A stretch of 64,000 nt of DNA from contig NZ_JAOZVR010000093.1 in NCBI RefSeq assembly GCF_025869515.1, positions 62,001 through 126,000 of the forward strand. The letters are read 5' to 3'. The stretch is from Ferrovibrio sp. (lineage in GTDB: Bacteria; Pseudomonadota; Alphaproteobacteria; Ferrovibrionales; Ferrovibrionaceae). A model generated the notes under the pieces. The model was not told the DNA's origin. It ran no database searches and saw only the letters and a list, made by a program, of their open reading frames with translations. The translations under genes and the position numbers were made by a program. Shown piece after piece: positions 52,201 through 61,418 of the stretch (the stretch's first letter is position 1; each line of letters starts with the position of its first letter).

Positions 52201-52857
52201 TCAAGGTTTGTCCTGCGTGCGGATCAGACTCTCGATGCCCTGGCGTTCCTCGGTCTTATAGCCGGTTTGGCCGCGCGAGTCAGTGCCGCCTCCCGGATTT
52301 GTAAGGGTCTGCACCGGTACCGACTGCGATCCGGTGGTCTTGCGCTCCGGTGCCCGAGTCGGATCGATCTGGCGCAGGATCATTTCGGCGCCCCAGGTAT
52401 AGCCCAGTACCGCCAGCGGCCGGGTCCGCGCCTCGGCCAGCCAGGCCGGCTGGGTTTGTACCGGTATCAGCCGGTCGACGATCCACCAGGCAACCACCAC
52501 GATCAGCGCACCCCGGGCCAGGCCGAACAGGAAGCCCAGAGAACGGTCGACGGCGGATACCGCCGACGCCCGCCGGACCTGCTCGGAAATCCAGTGAGTC
52601 AAGATCGAACACAGAATCAGGGTCGGCAGGAAGAGGGCGATGCCAGCCGCGATATCCGCGAAAATCCGTGACTCGATATAGGTGCGGGCAATGTCCCGGG
52701 CAAGGGGGAAGAAGAAGTAGGTCACCGCCAGCGCCGCTACCCAGCCCAGGATCGACAGCACTTCCTTCACAAAGCCGCGGAACAGCGCCAGCAAAGCCGA
52801 CAGCAGCAGGACGACAATGACGATCAGGTCGACAATGTTGATCGGCAGCGACGACAT
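52201..52857 (-). CDS. cvpA: CvpA family membrane protein
   Basis: This 218-residue protein has four membrane segments at its N-terminal two thirds: NIVDLIVIVVLLLSALLALF and FVKEVLSILGWVAALAVTYF give the family pattern. FLFGLARGALIVVVAWWIV is the fourth segment. The C-terminal 60 residues are hydrophilic and variable. CvpA proteins support envelope integrity under bile, acid or detergent stress, and were first linked to colicin V. The gene lies between radA (11 bases) and purF (58 bases). Confidence 0.9.
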   Translation of the reverse strand: MSSLPINIVDLIVIVVLLLSALLALFRGFVKEVLSILGWVAALAVTYFFFPLARDIARTYIESRIFADIAAGIALFLPTLILCSILTHWISEQVRRASAVSAVDRSLGFLFGLARGALIVVVAWWIVDRLIPVQTQPAWLAEARTRPLAVLGYTWGAEMILRQIDPTRAPERKTTGSQSVPVQTLTNPGGGTDSRGQTGYKTEERQGIESLIRTQDKP

Positions 52858-52868
52858 TGGCTCAGCCC

Positions 52869-54311
52869 CTATTCATCGTCGCCGGTCCAACTGCCGCGAC
52901 TGGCATTGGCCCGCTTGGCAGCCGCCCGGGCGGCAGGGAAGAGTTCGACCAGTTCGTTCAGCCGCATCAGCTCGCTCGTCCCGATATCCTTGACCTTGCT
53001 CTTGGTCCCGGCCGGCATGACGGCATGGGTGAATCCAAGCTTGGCCGCCTCTTTCAGCCGCGACTCCGACTGGCTGACCGGCCGGACTTCGCCAGCCAGG
53101 CTGACTTCGCCGAAGAACACCGTGCGCTCGGGCGCCGGCGTATCGGCGAGCGCCGAGAGCAGGGCGGCGGCGACGGCCAGATCGGCAGCCGGCTCGACGA
53201 CCCGGAGGCCACCGGCGACGTTGAGATAGACGTCGCAGCCCGAGTAACGCAAGCCGCATCTGGCGTCCAGCACGGCCAGCACCATGGCCAGGCGACCGGA
53301 ATCCCAGCCGACCACGGTGCGGCGTGGTGTCGCAAGCGGCGAGGGGGCGACCAAAGCCTGGATTTCGACCAGCAGGGGACGCGTGCCTTCCATACCCGCG
53401 AAGATGGCGGAACCGGCCACCGGTTCGCCCTTACCGGCTTCCGAGCGGCCGAGGAACAGTGCCGAGGGATTGGACACCTCGGCCAGGCCGCCATCGGTCA
53501 TGCTGAAAACGCCGATCTCGTCGGTGGCGCCGAAGCGGTTTTTCACGGCGCGCAGGATGCGGAACTGGTGGCCGCGCTCGCCCTCGAAATACAGCACCGT
53601 ATCGACCATATGCTCGACCACGCGCGGGCCGGCGATCTGGCCGTCCTTGGTGACATGTCCGACCAGGAACACGGCGGCATTCGACTGTTTGGCGACACGG
53701 ATCAGTTCATGGGCGCAGGCGCGCACCTGGTTCACCGTGCCCGGCGCGCTGTCGATATTGTCGGCAAAGATGGTCTGGATCGAGTCGATCACGATCACGG
53801 CCGGCCCGCCCTTGGCCTGCGTCATCGCCACATCGATGCCGGCCAGGATATCGCGCAGGGAATTGGCTGCCGAAAGCATGACCGGCGCATCGGCAAGGCC
53901 CAGTCGCTGGGCCCGCAGGCCGATCTGCGCCACGGCTTCTTCGCCCGAGACATACAGCGCCGTGGTGCCTCGCCGCGCCCATTGCGCCACCGCCTGCAAC
54001 AGGATGGTGGATTTGCCGATACCGGGATCGCCGCCGATCAGGATGGCTGAACCCGGCACCAGGCCGCCGCCCAGCACGCGGTCGAATTCGTTGATGCCGC
54101 TGATGGTGCGCACCACCTGGTCGGGCTGCGCGCTTAAGCTGGCGAAATTGATCGCCTTGCCCTTGCCGGCCGACAGGCCCTTGGGCACGGCGACTTTGGG
54201 GGCTTCCTCGAGAATGGTGTTCCAGCCGCCGCAGGCATCGCAGCGGCCCTGCCATTTGCGGTAGGCGGCACCGCAGGTCTGGCAGACGAAGGACTCTGTA
54301 ACCTTGGCCAT
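52869..54311 (-). CDS. radA: DNA repair protein RadA
   Basis: This 480-residue branch-migration ATPase has a C4 zinc finger (CQTCGAAYRKWQGRCDACGG, residues 10-29), Walker A GGDPGIGKST and the RadA-specific KNRFG motif. The C-terminal Lon-like domain contains GCDVYLNVAGGLRV. It processes recombination intermediates with RecA. The start codon shares one base with the mlaF stop. Its position next to cvpA and purF is common in alphaproteobacteria. Confidence 0.96.
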   Translation of the reverse strand: MAKVTESFVCQTCGAAYRKWQGRCDACGGWNTILEEAPKVAVPKGLSAGKGKAINFASLSAQPDQVVRTISGINEFDRVLGGGLVPGSAILIGGDPGIGKSTILLQAVAQWARRGTTALYVSGEEAVAQIGLRAQRLGLADAPVMLSAANSLRDILAGIDVAMTQAKGGPAVIVIDSIQTIFADNIDSAPGTVNQVRACAHELIRVAKQSNAAVFLVGHVTKDGQIAGPRVVEHMVDTVLYFEGERGHQFRILRAVKNRFGATDEIGVFSMTDGGLAEVSNPSALFLGRSEAGKGEPVAGSAIFAGMEGTRPLLVEIQALVAPSPLATPRRTVVGWDSGRLAMVLAVLDARCGLRYSGCDVYLNVAGGLRVVEPAADLAVAAALLSALADTPAPERTVFFGEVSLAGEVRPVSQSESRLKEAAKLGFTHAVMPAGTKSKVKDIGTSELMRLNELVELFPAARAAAKRANASRGSWTGDDE

Positions 54312-55090
54312 TAGGGCTTCAGCACTTCCATCTTGATCGGACCCTCGGCCCGACCGTGGATGAACTGGTCGACATAGGCATTGCCGGAATTGTCGACCTG
54401 GGCGGCAGTGCCGTGCCAGATGATCTTGCCCTTGTAGATCATTGCGACATAGTCGGCGATCTTGCGAGCGCTCGACATGTCGTGGGTGATGCTCAGCGTG
54501 GTGGCGCCGAGTTTCTGCACGCAGGATTTGATCAGGTCGTTGATCACATCGGCCATGATCGGATCGAGGCCGGTGGTCGGTTCGTCGAAGAAGATGATTT
54601 CCGGTTCGGCGGCGATCGCGCGCGCCAGCGCCACGCGCTTCTGCATGCCGCCCGAGAGTTCCGACGGCGATAGCTCGCCGACCTCGGGGCCGAGGCCGAC
54701 CTGGCCCATCTTGTCCAGCGCGATATCCTTGGCCTCTTTGCGCGGCATGTTGCGGCCCTGGATCAGGCCGAATGCCACATTTTCCCAGACCTTGAGGGAG
54801 TCGAACAGCGCCGAGCCCTGGAACAGCATGCCGAACTTGCGCAGGGCCTGCTCGCGCTGATCGGCATTGAATTTCATCGAATCCTGACCGTCGATCAGGA
54901 TTTCGCCGCTATCGGGGCGGATCAGGCCGAGTACACATTTCAGCATCACCGATTTGCCGGTGCCCGAGCCGCCGATCACCACCAGCGACTTGCCGCGCGG
55001 CACCTCGAGCGTAAGCCCGTCCAGCACCACCTTCTTGCCGAAGCGCTTGTGCACGTCCCGCAGGACTATCTTGTTCGGATCGTCGCTCAT
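54311..55090 (-). CDS. mlaF: phospholipid ABC transporter ATP-binding protein MlaF
   Basis: This is a 259-residue ATPase. Walker A GGSGTGKSV, signature LSGGMQKRVALARAIA and Walker B IIFFDEPTTGLDP are intact. The family features are KRFGKKVVLDGLTLEV at the start and SITHDMSSARKIADYVAMIY near the end. It powers the Mla pathway that keeps outer-membrane lipid asymmetry. It overlaps mlaE by four bases. The substrate-binding subunit MlaD is not encoded next to it, so it must be elsewhere. Confidence 0.93.
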   Translation of the reverse strand: MSDDPNKIVLRDVHKRFGKKVVLDGLTLEVPRGKSLVVIGGSGTGKSVMLKCVLGLIRPDSGEILIDGQDSMKFNADQREQALRKFGMLFQGSALFDSLKVWENVAFGLIQGRNMPRKEAKDIALDKMGQVGLGPEVGELSPSELSGGMQKRVALARAIAAEPEIIFFDEPTTGLDPIMADVINDLIKSCVQKLGATTLSITHDMSSARKIADYVAMIYKGKIIWHGTAAQVDNSGNAYVDQFIHGRAEGPIKMEVLKP

Positions 55091-55863
55091 TTGCCCGAGA
55101 AGAACAGTTCGGTGACGAAATAGTTGGTGACCAGAATCAGGATGGAGGCCGAGACCACCGCATCGGTGGTCGCCTTGCCCACGCCCTGTGCGCCGCCCTT
55201 GGAATGGAAGCCGTGGTAGCAGCCCATCAGGGCGATCACGAAACCGAACACCGCCGCCTTCACCAGGCCGGAGACGACGTCGATCGTCTCCAGGAAGTCG
55301 ATGGTGTTCTTCATATATGAGCCAGCATTGAAGCCGAGCTTGTGGGTGGCGATCAGATAGCCGCCCATCACGCCGATGATATCGGCCACCAGCACCAGCG
55401 CCGGCAGCGTCAGGGTGGCGGCCAGCAGGCGCGGCGCCACCAGGTATTTGAACGGATTGGTCGAGAGCGTGGTCAGCGCGTCGATCTGCTCGGTCACGCG
55501 CATGGTGCCGATTTCGGCCGCCATGGCCGAAGCAACGCGGCCGGCCACCATCAGGCCGCCCAGCACCGGGCCGAGTTCGCGGGTGATGCCGAGCACCACG
55601 ATGCTGGCTACGGCGCTTTCGGCATTGAAGCGGCCGGCGCCGATGAAAATCTGCAGCGCCAGCACCATGCCGGTGAACAGCGCGGTAAGGCCGACCACCG
55701 GCAGCGAGAAGTAGCCGATGCTCATCATCTGCTTGATCAGCAGGCGCAGGTAGAAGGGCGGCGCAAAGATGTGCCGCAGGCCATGGAAGGTGAAGACAGT
55801 CACGCGCCCGATGGCGACCAGGAAGTCGAGGAAGACGCGGCCGATGATGGCGAGCGGATTCAT
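55087..55863 (-). CDS. mlaE: phospholipid ABC transporter permease MlaE
   Basis: This 258-residue membrane protein has five to six segments. IGYFSLPVVGLTALFTGMVL and LGPVLGGLMVAGRVASAMAA are the MlaE signature blocks, and EIGTMRVTEQIDALTTLSTN follows. It is the membrane core that works with MlaF. It starts within the alr stop (four-base overlap), so alr-mlaE-mlaF-radA form one transcription unit. Confidence 0.93.
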   Translation of the reverse strand: MNPLAIIGRVFLDFLVAIGRVTVFTFHGLRHIFAPPFYLRLLIKQMMSIGYFSLPVVGLTALFTGMVLALQIFIGAGRFNAESAVASIVVLGITRELGPVLGGLMVAGRVASAMAAEIGTMRVTEQIDALTTLSTNPFKYLVAPRLLAATLTLPALVLVADIIGVMGGYLIATHKLGFNAGSYMKNTIDFLETIDVVSGLVKAAVFGFVIALMGCYHGFHSKGGAQGVGKATTDAVVSASILILVTNYFVTELFFSGK

Positions 55864-57014
55864 GCCCGGTCTTCCATGTCTCTGGTCTTGTAGATGCGGC
55901 GATAGCGCTTGCCCAGCTGGGTCAGCAGTTCATAGCCGATGGTGCCGGCCTGGGCGGCCTGTTCGTCGAGGTCGATGCCGCCGCCGAGCAGGCTGACGGG
56001 CGTGCCGGGCGGGCAGTCTTCCGGCCTCAGCGCGGAGACATCCAGCGTGATCAGATCCATCGAGACCCGCCCCGCGATCGGTACTCGCACATGCCCCTGG
56101 CGACCTTTGATGATGGCGCTGCCGCGACCGGACAGCGCACGAGACAATCCGTCGGCGTAACCGACCGCCATGGTGGCGATTTGAGTCGGTTTTTCAACGA
56201 TATAGCCGGCACCGTAGCCAACGGTCATGCCCCTGTCAACGGAACGGACCTGCAGGATTTTGCCTTGCAGGTGAACCACTTCCGCCATCTTGCCGGTTTC
56301 GTGCCGGGGTCCGGCCGAAGGGGCCAGCGGGTTGGCGCCGTAAAGCGCGATTCCCGGCCGCAGGATGTCGTGGTGCCAGTCGGTGCCAAGGAAGATGCCG
56401 GCCGAATTGGCCAGGCTGCCTTTCAGATTTGCAAAGCGCTGGCGCCAGGCGGCGAAGCGGTCGGCCTGCTGCTTGTTCAGCGGATGGTCCGGCTCGTCGG
56501 CGCAGGCCAGATGCGTCATCACGAATTCGAGTGCGATGCCATCCAGCCTGCCCGGATCGGCGGCCACGGCATCGGCCTCGGCATCGGTCAGGCCCAGCCG
56601 GTTCATGCCGGTATCGATATGCAGAGCGGCCGGCAGGCGGCGGTCGAGCCGTTTCGCCAGTGCCGACCAGGCCGCGATCTGCCCGGGCGTAGAGAGGACC
56701 GGCGTCAGATTGGCGGCAGCCAGCTCGGCTTCGCCGCCGGCGGTCGGACCATGCAGGATATGAATCACGGTCTGCGGATCGGGCAGGGCCTGGCGCAGGG
56801 CCAGGGCTTCCTCCGAATGGGCGACGAAAAAGCGGCGGCAGCCGGCGGTTTGCAAGGCTTTGCCGACCTTTGCAGCGCCAAGCCCGTAGCCGTCGGCCTT
56901 CACCACGGCGGCACATTCGGCCTGCGGTGCCATGGCGCCCAGCCGGCGCCAGTTGGCAACCAGCGCGTCGAGATCGATGTGGAGAATCGCCTGGTCGCCG
57001 GAGGTGAAGGTCAT
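55860..57014 (-). CDS. alr: alanine racemase
   Basis: This 384-residue PLP enzyme makes D-alanine for peptidoglycan. Lys39 in AAVVKADGYGLGA forms the Schiff base. The catalytic tyrosine is in MTVGYGAGYIVE in the C-terminal domain. The order alr-mlaE-mlaF-radA-cvpA-purF places it at the head of this run of genes. The length is typical. Confidence 0.95.
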   Translation of the reverse strand: MTFTSGDQAILHIDLDALVANWRRLGAMAPQAECAAVVKADGYGLGAAKVGKALQTAGCRRFFVAHSEEALALRQALPDPQTVIHILHGPTAGGEAELAAANLTPVLSTPGQIAAWSALAKRLDRRLPAALHIDTGMNRLGLTDAEADAVAADPGRLDGIALEFVMTHLACADEPDHPLNKQQADRFAAWRQRFANLKGSLANSAGIFLGTDWHHDILRPGIALYGANPLAPSAGPRHETGKMAEVVHLQGKILQVRSVDRGMTVGYGAGYIVEKPTQIATMAVGYADGLSRALSGRGSAIIKGRQGHVRVPIAGRVSMDLITLDVSALRPEDCPPGTPVSLLGGGIDLDEQAAQAGTIGYELLTQLGKRYRRIYKTRDMEDRA

Positions 57015-57052
57015 GGCCGCTGTTTAGCCCAGCCGCCGCCAAAGCGACAGGG

Positions 57053-57202
57053 TTAAATCCCGCCTGCGCTCTTGCCGTTACAGGGGGCGCAGGCGAAACT
57101 GTCCGGATTGGGGGGCGGGCCACGGAAGAGGGCGACGTCGCAGAAGGTGCAGCCGGCGGCACAGACGCCGTCCTGCATGTGTATCGCCCAGGGAAAAGTC
57201 AT
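57053..57202 (-). CDS. small cysteine-rich protein, tentative
   Basis: A 49-residue open frame, MTFPWAIHMQDGVCAAGCTF..., has five cysteines: C-x3-C-x2-C and, after about 17 residues, C-x2-C, as in small zinc ribbons. GGGGCGG precedes the ATG at 57202. A longer frame starts at 57259. The ATG overlaps the start of the divergent EamA gene, which is unusual. No family is recognised; this is a candidate rather than a confident gene. Confidence 0.4.
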   Translation of the reverse strand: MTFPWAIHMQDGVCAAGCTFCDVALFRGPPPNPDSFACAPCNGKSAGGI

Positions 57203-58127
57203 GTCCGCCCCGCCAGAGTCCCAGCCATCTTCCGGTCTTGCCGCCGGTCTTTTCGCCAATCCCTACCTGCTGCTGGTGCTCACCACCGCCATGTGGGGCG
57301 GCCATTCGGTGGTCAGCCGCCTGGCCGTGGGCGAGATTTCGCCAGCCTCGCTGACCTGCCTGCGCTGGCTGATCGTCGCCAGTATCATGTTCTCGGTCAG
57401 CGGCCGCGGCCTGCGCGAGCACTGGCCGGTGCTCAAGCCGCGCCTGGGCTATCTCGTGCTCATGGGGACCATGGGTTACACCGCCTATAACACCTTGCTC
57501 TACTGGTCAGCGCATACCACCACCGCCATCAACATCGGCATCATCAACGCGGCGATGCCGGCGATGATCTTCATCGGCGCATTGATGGTCTTCGGCCAGC
57601 CCGTGCGTCTGCTGCAATGGATCGGCATGCTGGTTTCGATGATCGGCGTGGTGGTGACGGCGGCAAAGGGCGATTTCGCCACCCTGCTGTCGCTCACCAT
57701 CAACCGCGGCGATATCCTGATCCTGATCGCCACCGTGCTGTATGCCGGCTACTCGGTGCTCTTGCGCAACCGGCCGCTGGTGCCCAGCCTGGTCTTCTTC
57801 GCGGCGCTGGCGCCGGCCGCCGCTATCTCATCGATCATCCTGCTCGGCGCCGAGATCGTGGCCGGCGAATTCTTCCTGCCCAGCTGGAAGGGCTGGCTGG
57901 TGCTGCTCTACGTCGCGATCTTCCCGTCGCTGCTGTCGCAGATTTTCTTCATCCGCGCCGTCGAACTGATCGGGGCAGGGCGGGCCGGCCTGTTCACCAA
58001 CCTGATGCCGCTGTTCAGCACCGCTTTCGCCATGCTGATCCTGGGCGAGGAACTGGCGCTGTATCACGTGGTGGCGCTGGTGCTCGTGCTCGGCGGCATC
58101 CTGCTGGCGGAGTGGAAACGCCCGTAG
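57201..58127 (+). CDS. EamA/DMT-family transporter
   Basis: This 308-residue membrane protein has ten segments in two EamA repeats. LVLTTAMWGGHSVVSRLAVG is the first-repeat signature, and LILIATVLYAGYSVLLRNRP starts the second. It is a metabolite exporter of unknown substrate. The start at 57201 follows GGGAAAAGTC; a longer frame to 57072 would enter the small cysteine-rich gene region. It stands alone, with the chemoreceptor gene converging from the right. Confidence 0.92.
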   Translation: MSAPPESQPSSGLAAGLFANPYLLLVLTTAMWGGHSVVSRLAVGEISPASLTCLRWLIVASIMFSVSGRGLREHWPVLKPRLGYLVLMGTMGYTAYNTLLYWSAHTTTAINIGIINAAMPAMIFIGALMVFGQPVRLLQWIGMLVSMIGVVVTAAKGDFATLLSLTINRGDILILIATVLYAGYSVLLRNRPLVPSLVFFAALAPAAAISSIILLGAEIVAGEFFLPSWKGWLVLLYVAIFPSLLSQIFFIRAVELIGAGRAGLFTNLMPLFSTAFAMLILGEELALYHVVALVLVLGGILLAEWKRP

Positions 58128-58138
58128 CAGGCCCTGGC

Positions 58139-60367
58139 CTAGGCGACCCGGAAGAAGCCGACCAGCCGCGTCAGTTCCCGCGCCTGCCCGGCGAGCGCCT
58201 GGGCCGAGGCACTGGTTTCTTCCACCAGCGCGCCGTTGCGCTGGGTCATCTCGTCCATGCTGCCCACAGCCGTATTGATCTGGTCGAGGCCGGTCGCCTG
58301 CTCGCGCGAAGCGGCGGCGATCTCGGCCACGATATCGGCCACTTTCTTCACCGCATTGACGATCTCGTCCAGGCTGCTGCCGGTCTGCTGCACCAGGCTG
58401 GCGCCGGTCCTCACCTGCGCATTGGAAGCCGTGATCAGCGCCTTGATATCCTTGCTGGCATTGGCGGAACGCTGGGCGAGGCCCCGCACTTCCTGCGCCA
58501 CCACGGCGAAGCCCTTGCCGGCCTCGCCGGCGCGGGCGGCTTCGACCGAAGCGTTCAGCGCCAGCAGGTTGGTCTGGAAGGCGATCTCGTCGATCAGGCC
58601 GACAATGTCGGAAATCCTGCGCGCGCTCTCCTCGATCTGGGTCACCGCCGTCACCGCGTCGGCCACCACGCTGCCGCCTTTCTCCGCCGTGTCGCGGGCG
58701 GCCACCGCCAGCTGGTTGGCGGCCTGGGCGTTGTCGGCATTCTGCTTCACGGTCGTGGTGATCTCATGCATCGAGGCGGCGGTTTCTTCGATACTGGCGG
58801 CCTGCGATTCTGTGCGGCTGGCCAGATCCTGACTGCCGGTCGAGATTTCCGACGAGGCCTCGTTCACGGCGCTGGCCGCTTCGGCGATGCCGGTCACCGT
58901 GCCGGCCAGTTTTTCGTTGGTGGTATTGACGTTGTCCTTCAGCGTGGCGAACACGCCTTCGTAATGGCCGTCCACGCGCCGGGTCAGGTCGCCGCCGGCC
59001 ATTGAGGCCAGTACGCGGCCCACCTCGTCGATGGCGGTGCCGACACTGCCGACCAGGCTGTTGATGCCGTCGCCCAGTTTGCGCATCACGCCCTGCAGGC
59101 TGGCGGTGTCGATCCGCTGGGTCAGGTCGCCGGCGACGGCGGCCTGCACCACCATGCCCACCGAGCGGTCGAGCTCGGCTTCCTGCGTGGCGCGGTCACG
59201 GTCACGCTGTTCGCGCTCCTTTTCCACCTGCTGGCGCAGCCGCTCGTTTTCCTGGCCGTTCTCCTTGAACACCTGCACGGCCTTGGCCATGCGGCCGATC
59301 TCGTCGCCGCGCTCCAGCCCGTTGACGGCGGCGCTGTAATCACCGGTCGACAGCACGCCCATCGTCTCGGTCAGGTCGACGATCGGCCGGCGGATCGAGC
59401 GGCCGATCCGGAAGGCGGCGATCAGGGCGGCGATCAGGGTAATCGGCGCCAGCACGCTGATCGTGGTCAGAGTGATGCCCAGATTGCCGTGCATGTCGGC
59501 GGCATTCCTGTCCAGCTCCTGGCTGCGCGTGGCCGCCAGCGTATTGGCGCGTTCGATGCCGCCGATGGCGCTTTTGGACATGCGGTCGGCCATGTCGGTG
59601 CTGATGCGGCCGATGGTGGTCATCACCTTGACCAGCCCTTCCGAATAGGCGGTGGTGGCTTCCTTCAGTTCCTCGCCAGCGGTCATCTGGCCCTTGGTGA
59701 TTAGCCGTTCGGCCAGGGCGTTGCTCTGGGTGGCGATCTCCGTCGTCAGCTGCTGCACGCGGGCCAGCAGTTCAGGCCGCGGCCGATACAGATACTGATA
59801 GGCGGCGGCGCCGATGGCATTCAGCGTTTCCGAAACCCGGGTGGCCTCATAGGCGGTCTGGAAATCGCCGCTTGCCACCGATGTCTGGATCATTTGCGGC
59901 AGAATCTGACGGATCAGCGTGCTGGCCGGCACGACATCCTTCTGGAACACGCCGTTATACTCGGCCCGGGCGGCGACCGTTTCATCGATCACGGCGCCGA
60001 ACTGGCGGATCAGCTCGCGCATTTCCTCCAGCACGCGCTTTTCATTGGCATCGGCGTCCTTTTCGGCGCCCTGCAGGGATTCCGGAATCGCCTGCAGCAG
60101 CTTGCGGGCTGTTTCCAGTCCCGGCTGGCTGTCGCGGTCGGTATAGAGCAGCACGTTGCGGCTCAGGTCGATGATATCGCGCTCGGCCCGCAGCACGGTG
60201 CGGGTGGCATCGGAGGTGGCGTCGAATTTATTGAACAGCTGGCGGGCGTTGTTGACACCGAAGATGCCGGCGCCGGCGACCACCAGCAACAGCACGATGA
60301 CGATGCCGAAACCGAGATTGATGCGGCCGCCAATAGAGAGGGTTGCAGTCGAATTCTGCGACGCCAT
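58139..60367 (-). CDS. methyl-accepting chemotaxis protein
   Basis: This 742-residue chemoreceptor has membrane segments near residues 17-38 and about 300-320. The periplasmic part between them is about 260 residues of long helices, like the helical-bimodular (HBM) type that binds organic acids. HAMP follows (SIRRPIVDLTETMGVLSTGD), then the methylation helices and the DEIAFQTNLLALNASVEAAR hairpin tip. A further HAMP-like segment lies near residues 430-500. TATCAGGAGGAATC before the ATG is a strong ribosome site. The C-terminus has no CheR-binding pentapeptide that I can see. Confidence 0.92.
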   Translation of the reverse strand: MASQNSTATLSIGGRINLGFGIVIVLLLVVAGAGIFGVNNARQLFNKFDATSDATRTVLRAERDIIDLSRNVLLYTDRDSQPGLETARKLLQAIPESLQGAEKDADANEKRVLEEMRELIRQFGAVIDETVAARAEYNGVFQKDVVPASTLIRQILPQMIQTSVASGDFQTAYEATRVSETLNAIGAAAYQYLYRPRPELLARVQQLTTEIATQSNALAERLITKGQMTAGEELKEATTAYSEGLVKVMTTIGRISTDMADRMSKSAIGGIERANTLAATRSQELDRNAADMHGNLGITLTTISVLAPITLIAALIAAFRIGRSIRRPIVDLTETMGVLSTGDYSAAVNGLERGDEIGRMAKAVQVFKENGQENERLRQQVEKEREQRDRDRATQEAELDRSVGMVVQAAVAGDLTQRIDTASLQGVMRKLGDGINSLVGSVGTAIDEVGRVLASMAGGDLTRRVDGHYEGVFATLKDNVNTTNEKLAGTVTGIAEAASAVNEASSEISTGSQDLASRTESQAASIEETAASMHEITTTVKQNADNAQAANQLAVAARDTAEKGGSVVADAVTAVTQIEESARRISDIVGLIDEIAFQTNLLALNASVEAARAGEAGKGFAVVAQEVRGLAQRSANASKDIKALITASNAQVRTGASLVQQTGSSLDEIVNAVKKVADIVAEIAAASREQATGLDQINTAVGSMDEMTQRNGALVEETSASAQALAGQARELTRLVGFFRVA

Positions 60368-60514
60368 GATTCCTCCTGATAACGCATGGCTCTTTGGCCC
60401 GCGCCGTTTATCGTTGGTATTCCAGTGGGTGGCATTCTACAGCTTTGGGCTGCGGCAGGGAACCCGGACGTTCGCCACGGCTGCAGGGCGAAAGATCGCC
60501 CGGCCACGGCAATT

Positions 60515-61321
60515 CTAGCCCAGCGCCACGTCCAGATAGAGCATCACCACGAAGCCGCCGAACAGCGCAGTGGTCGCGCCGCGCTCGACGCCGTGGCGAT
60601 GGGTTTCCGGAATCACCTCCGATGAGATGATGAACAGCATGGCGCCGGCTGCGAAAGCCAGTGCCCAGGGCAGCAGTCCGCCCGACAGCGCCAGCGCGCC
60701 GGCGCCGACCACGCCGCCCAGCGGTTCCAGCGCGCCGGTCAATGCGGCCACCAGGAAGGCCGCCTTGCGGGTATAGCCTTCGCCGCGCAGAGCCACCGCG
60801 ACGGCCAGGCCTTCGGGCAGGTTCTGCAGCCCGATGCCGAAGGTGACGCCCATGCCGCTGGCGAGATCGCCGCTGGCGGCGCCGATGCCGACTGCAAGGC
60901 CTTCGGGGAAATTATGCAGCGCGATGGCGATCACGAACAGCCAGACGCGGGCCAGCCGCGAGGCATCGGCCCCTTCGCGGCCTTTCATGCCGAAATGCTC
61001 GTGCGGCGCCAGGCTGTGCGCCAGATGCATCACCACGGCGCCGGTCAGCAGGGCTGCAATCACGCCGAGGGCAGCACCGCTGGCATTGCCCAGACTCTGC
61101 GCGGCATGGTCCAGCGCCGGCAGCAGCAGCGAAAAGAATGTGGCCGCCAGCATGATACCGGCGGCAAAGGCCAGCAGCAGGTTGCGCGTGTTTTCCTTCA
61201 TGCTGGCCAGGAACAGCACCGGCACGGCACCCAGCGTGGTGGCGCCGAAACCGGCAACCACGCTGGCCAGCACACCGAGCATGAAGGGGGAGACAGGCGG
61301 AACGGCAGTCGCGAGGTCCAT
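60515..61321 (-). CDS. ZIP family metal transporter
   Basis: This 268-residue protein has eight membrane segments. HNFPEGLAVGIGAASG (the metal-binding fourth segment) and GIGLQNLPEGLAVAVAL (fifth segment) are the ZIP signatures. A histidine-containing loop LAPHEHFGMKGREG follows the third segment. It imports zinc or other divalent metal. Its start is 98 bases downstream of the Spy-like gene, with a terminator between. Confidence 0.9.
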   Translation of the reverse strand: MDLATAVPPVSPFMLGVLASVVAGFGATTLGAVPVLFLASMKENTRNLLLAFAAGIMLAATFFSLLLPALDHAAQSLGNASGAALGVIAALLTGAVVMHLAHSLAPHEHFGMKGREGADASRLARVWLFVIAIALHNFPEGLAVGIGAASGDLASGMGVTFGIGLQNLPEGLAVAVALRGEGYTRKAAFLVAALTGALEPLGGVVGAGALALSGGLLPWALAFAAGAMLFIISSEVIPETHRHGVERGATTALFGGFVVMLYLDVALG

Positions 61322-61363
61322 GCCGTTTCTCTAGCACGGACCCCGCCGCCTGCGACAGGTCCG

Positions 61364-61391
61364 AAAAAAACGGGGCCCCGCAGGGCCCCGT
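61364..61391 (-). terminator. rho-independent terminator after the Spy-like gene
   Basis: On the minus strand the stem ACGGGGCCC / GGGCCCCGT (9 base pairs, TGCG loop) is followed by TTTTTT. It lies 27 bases after the stop of the Spy-like gene (61419) and before the ZIP gene, so the two are separate units. Confidence 0.85.
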
Positions 61392-61418
61392 CATGGCGAC
61401 GGTGATCGCCGTTACAGG

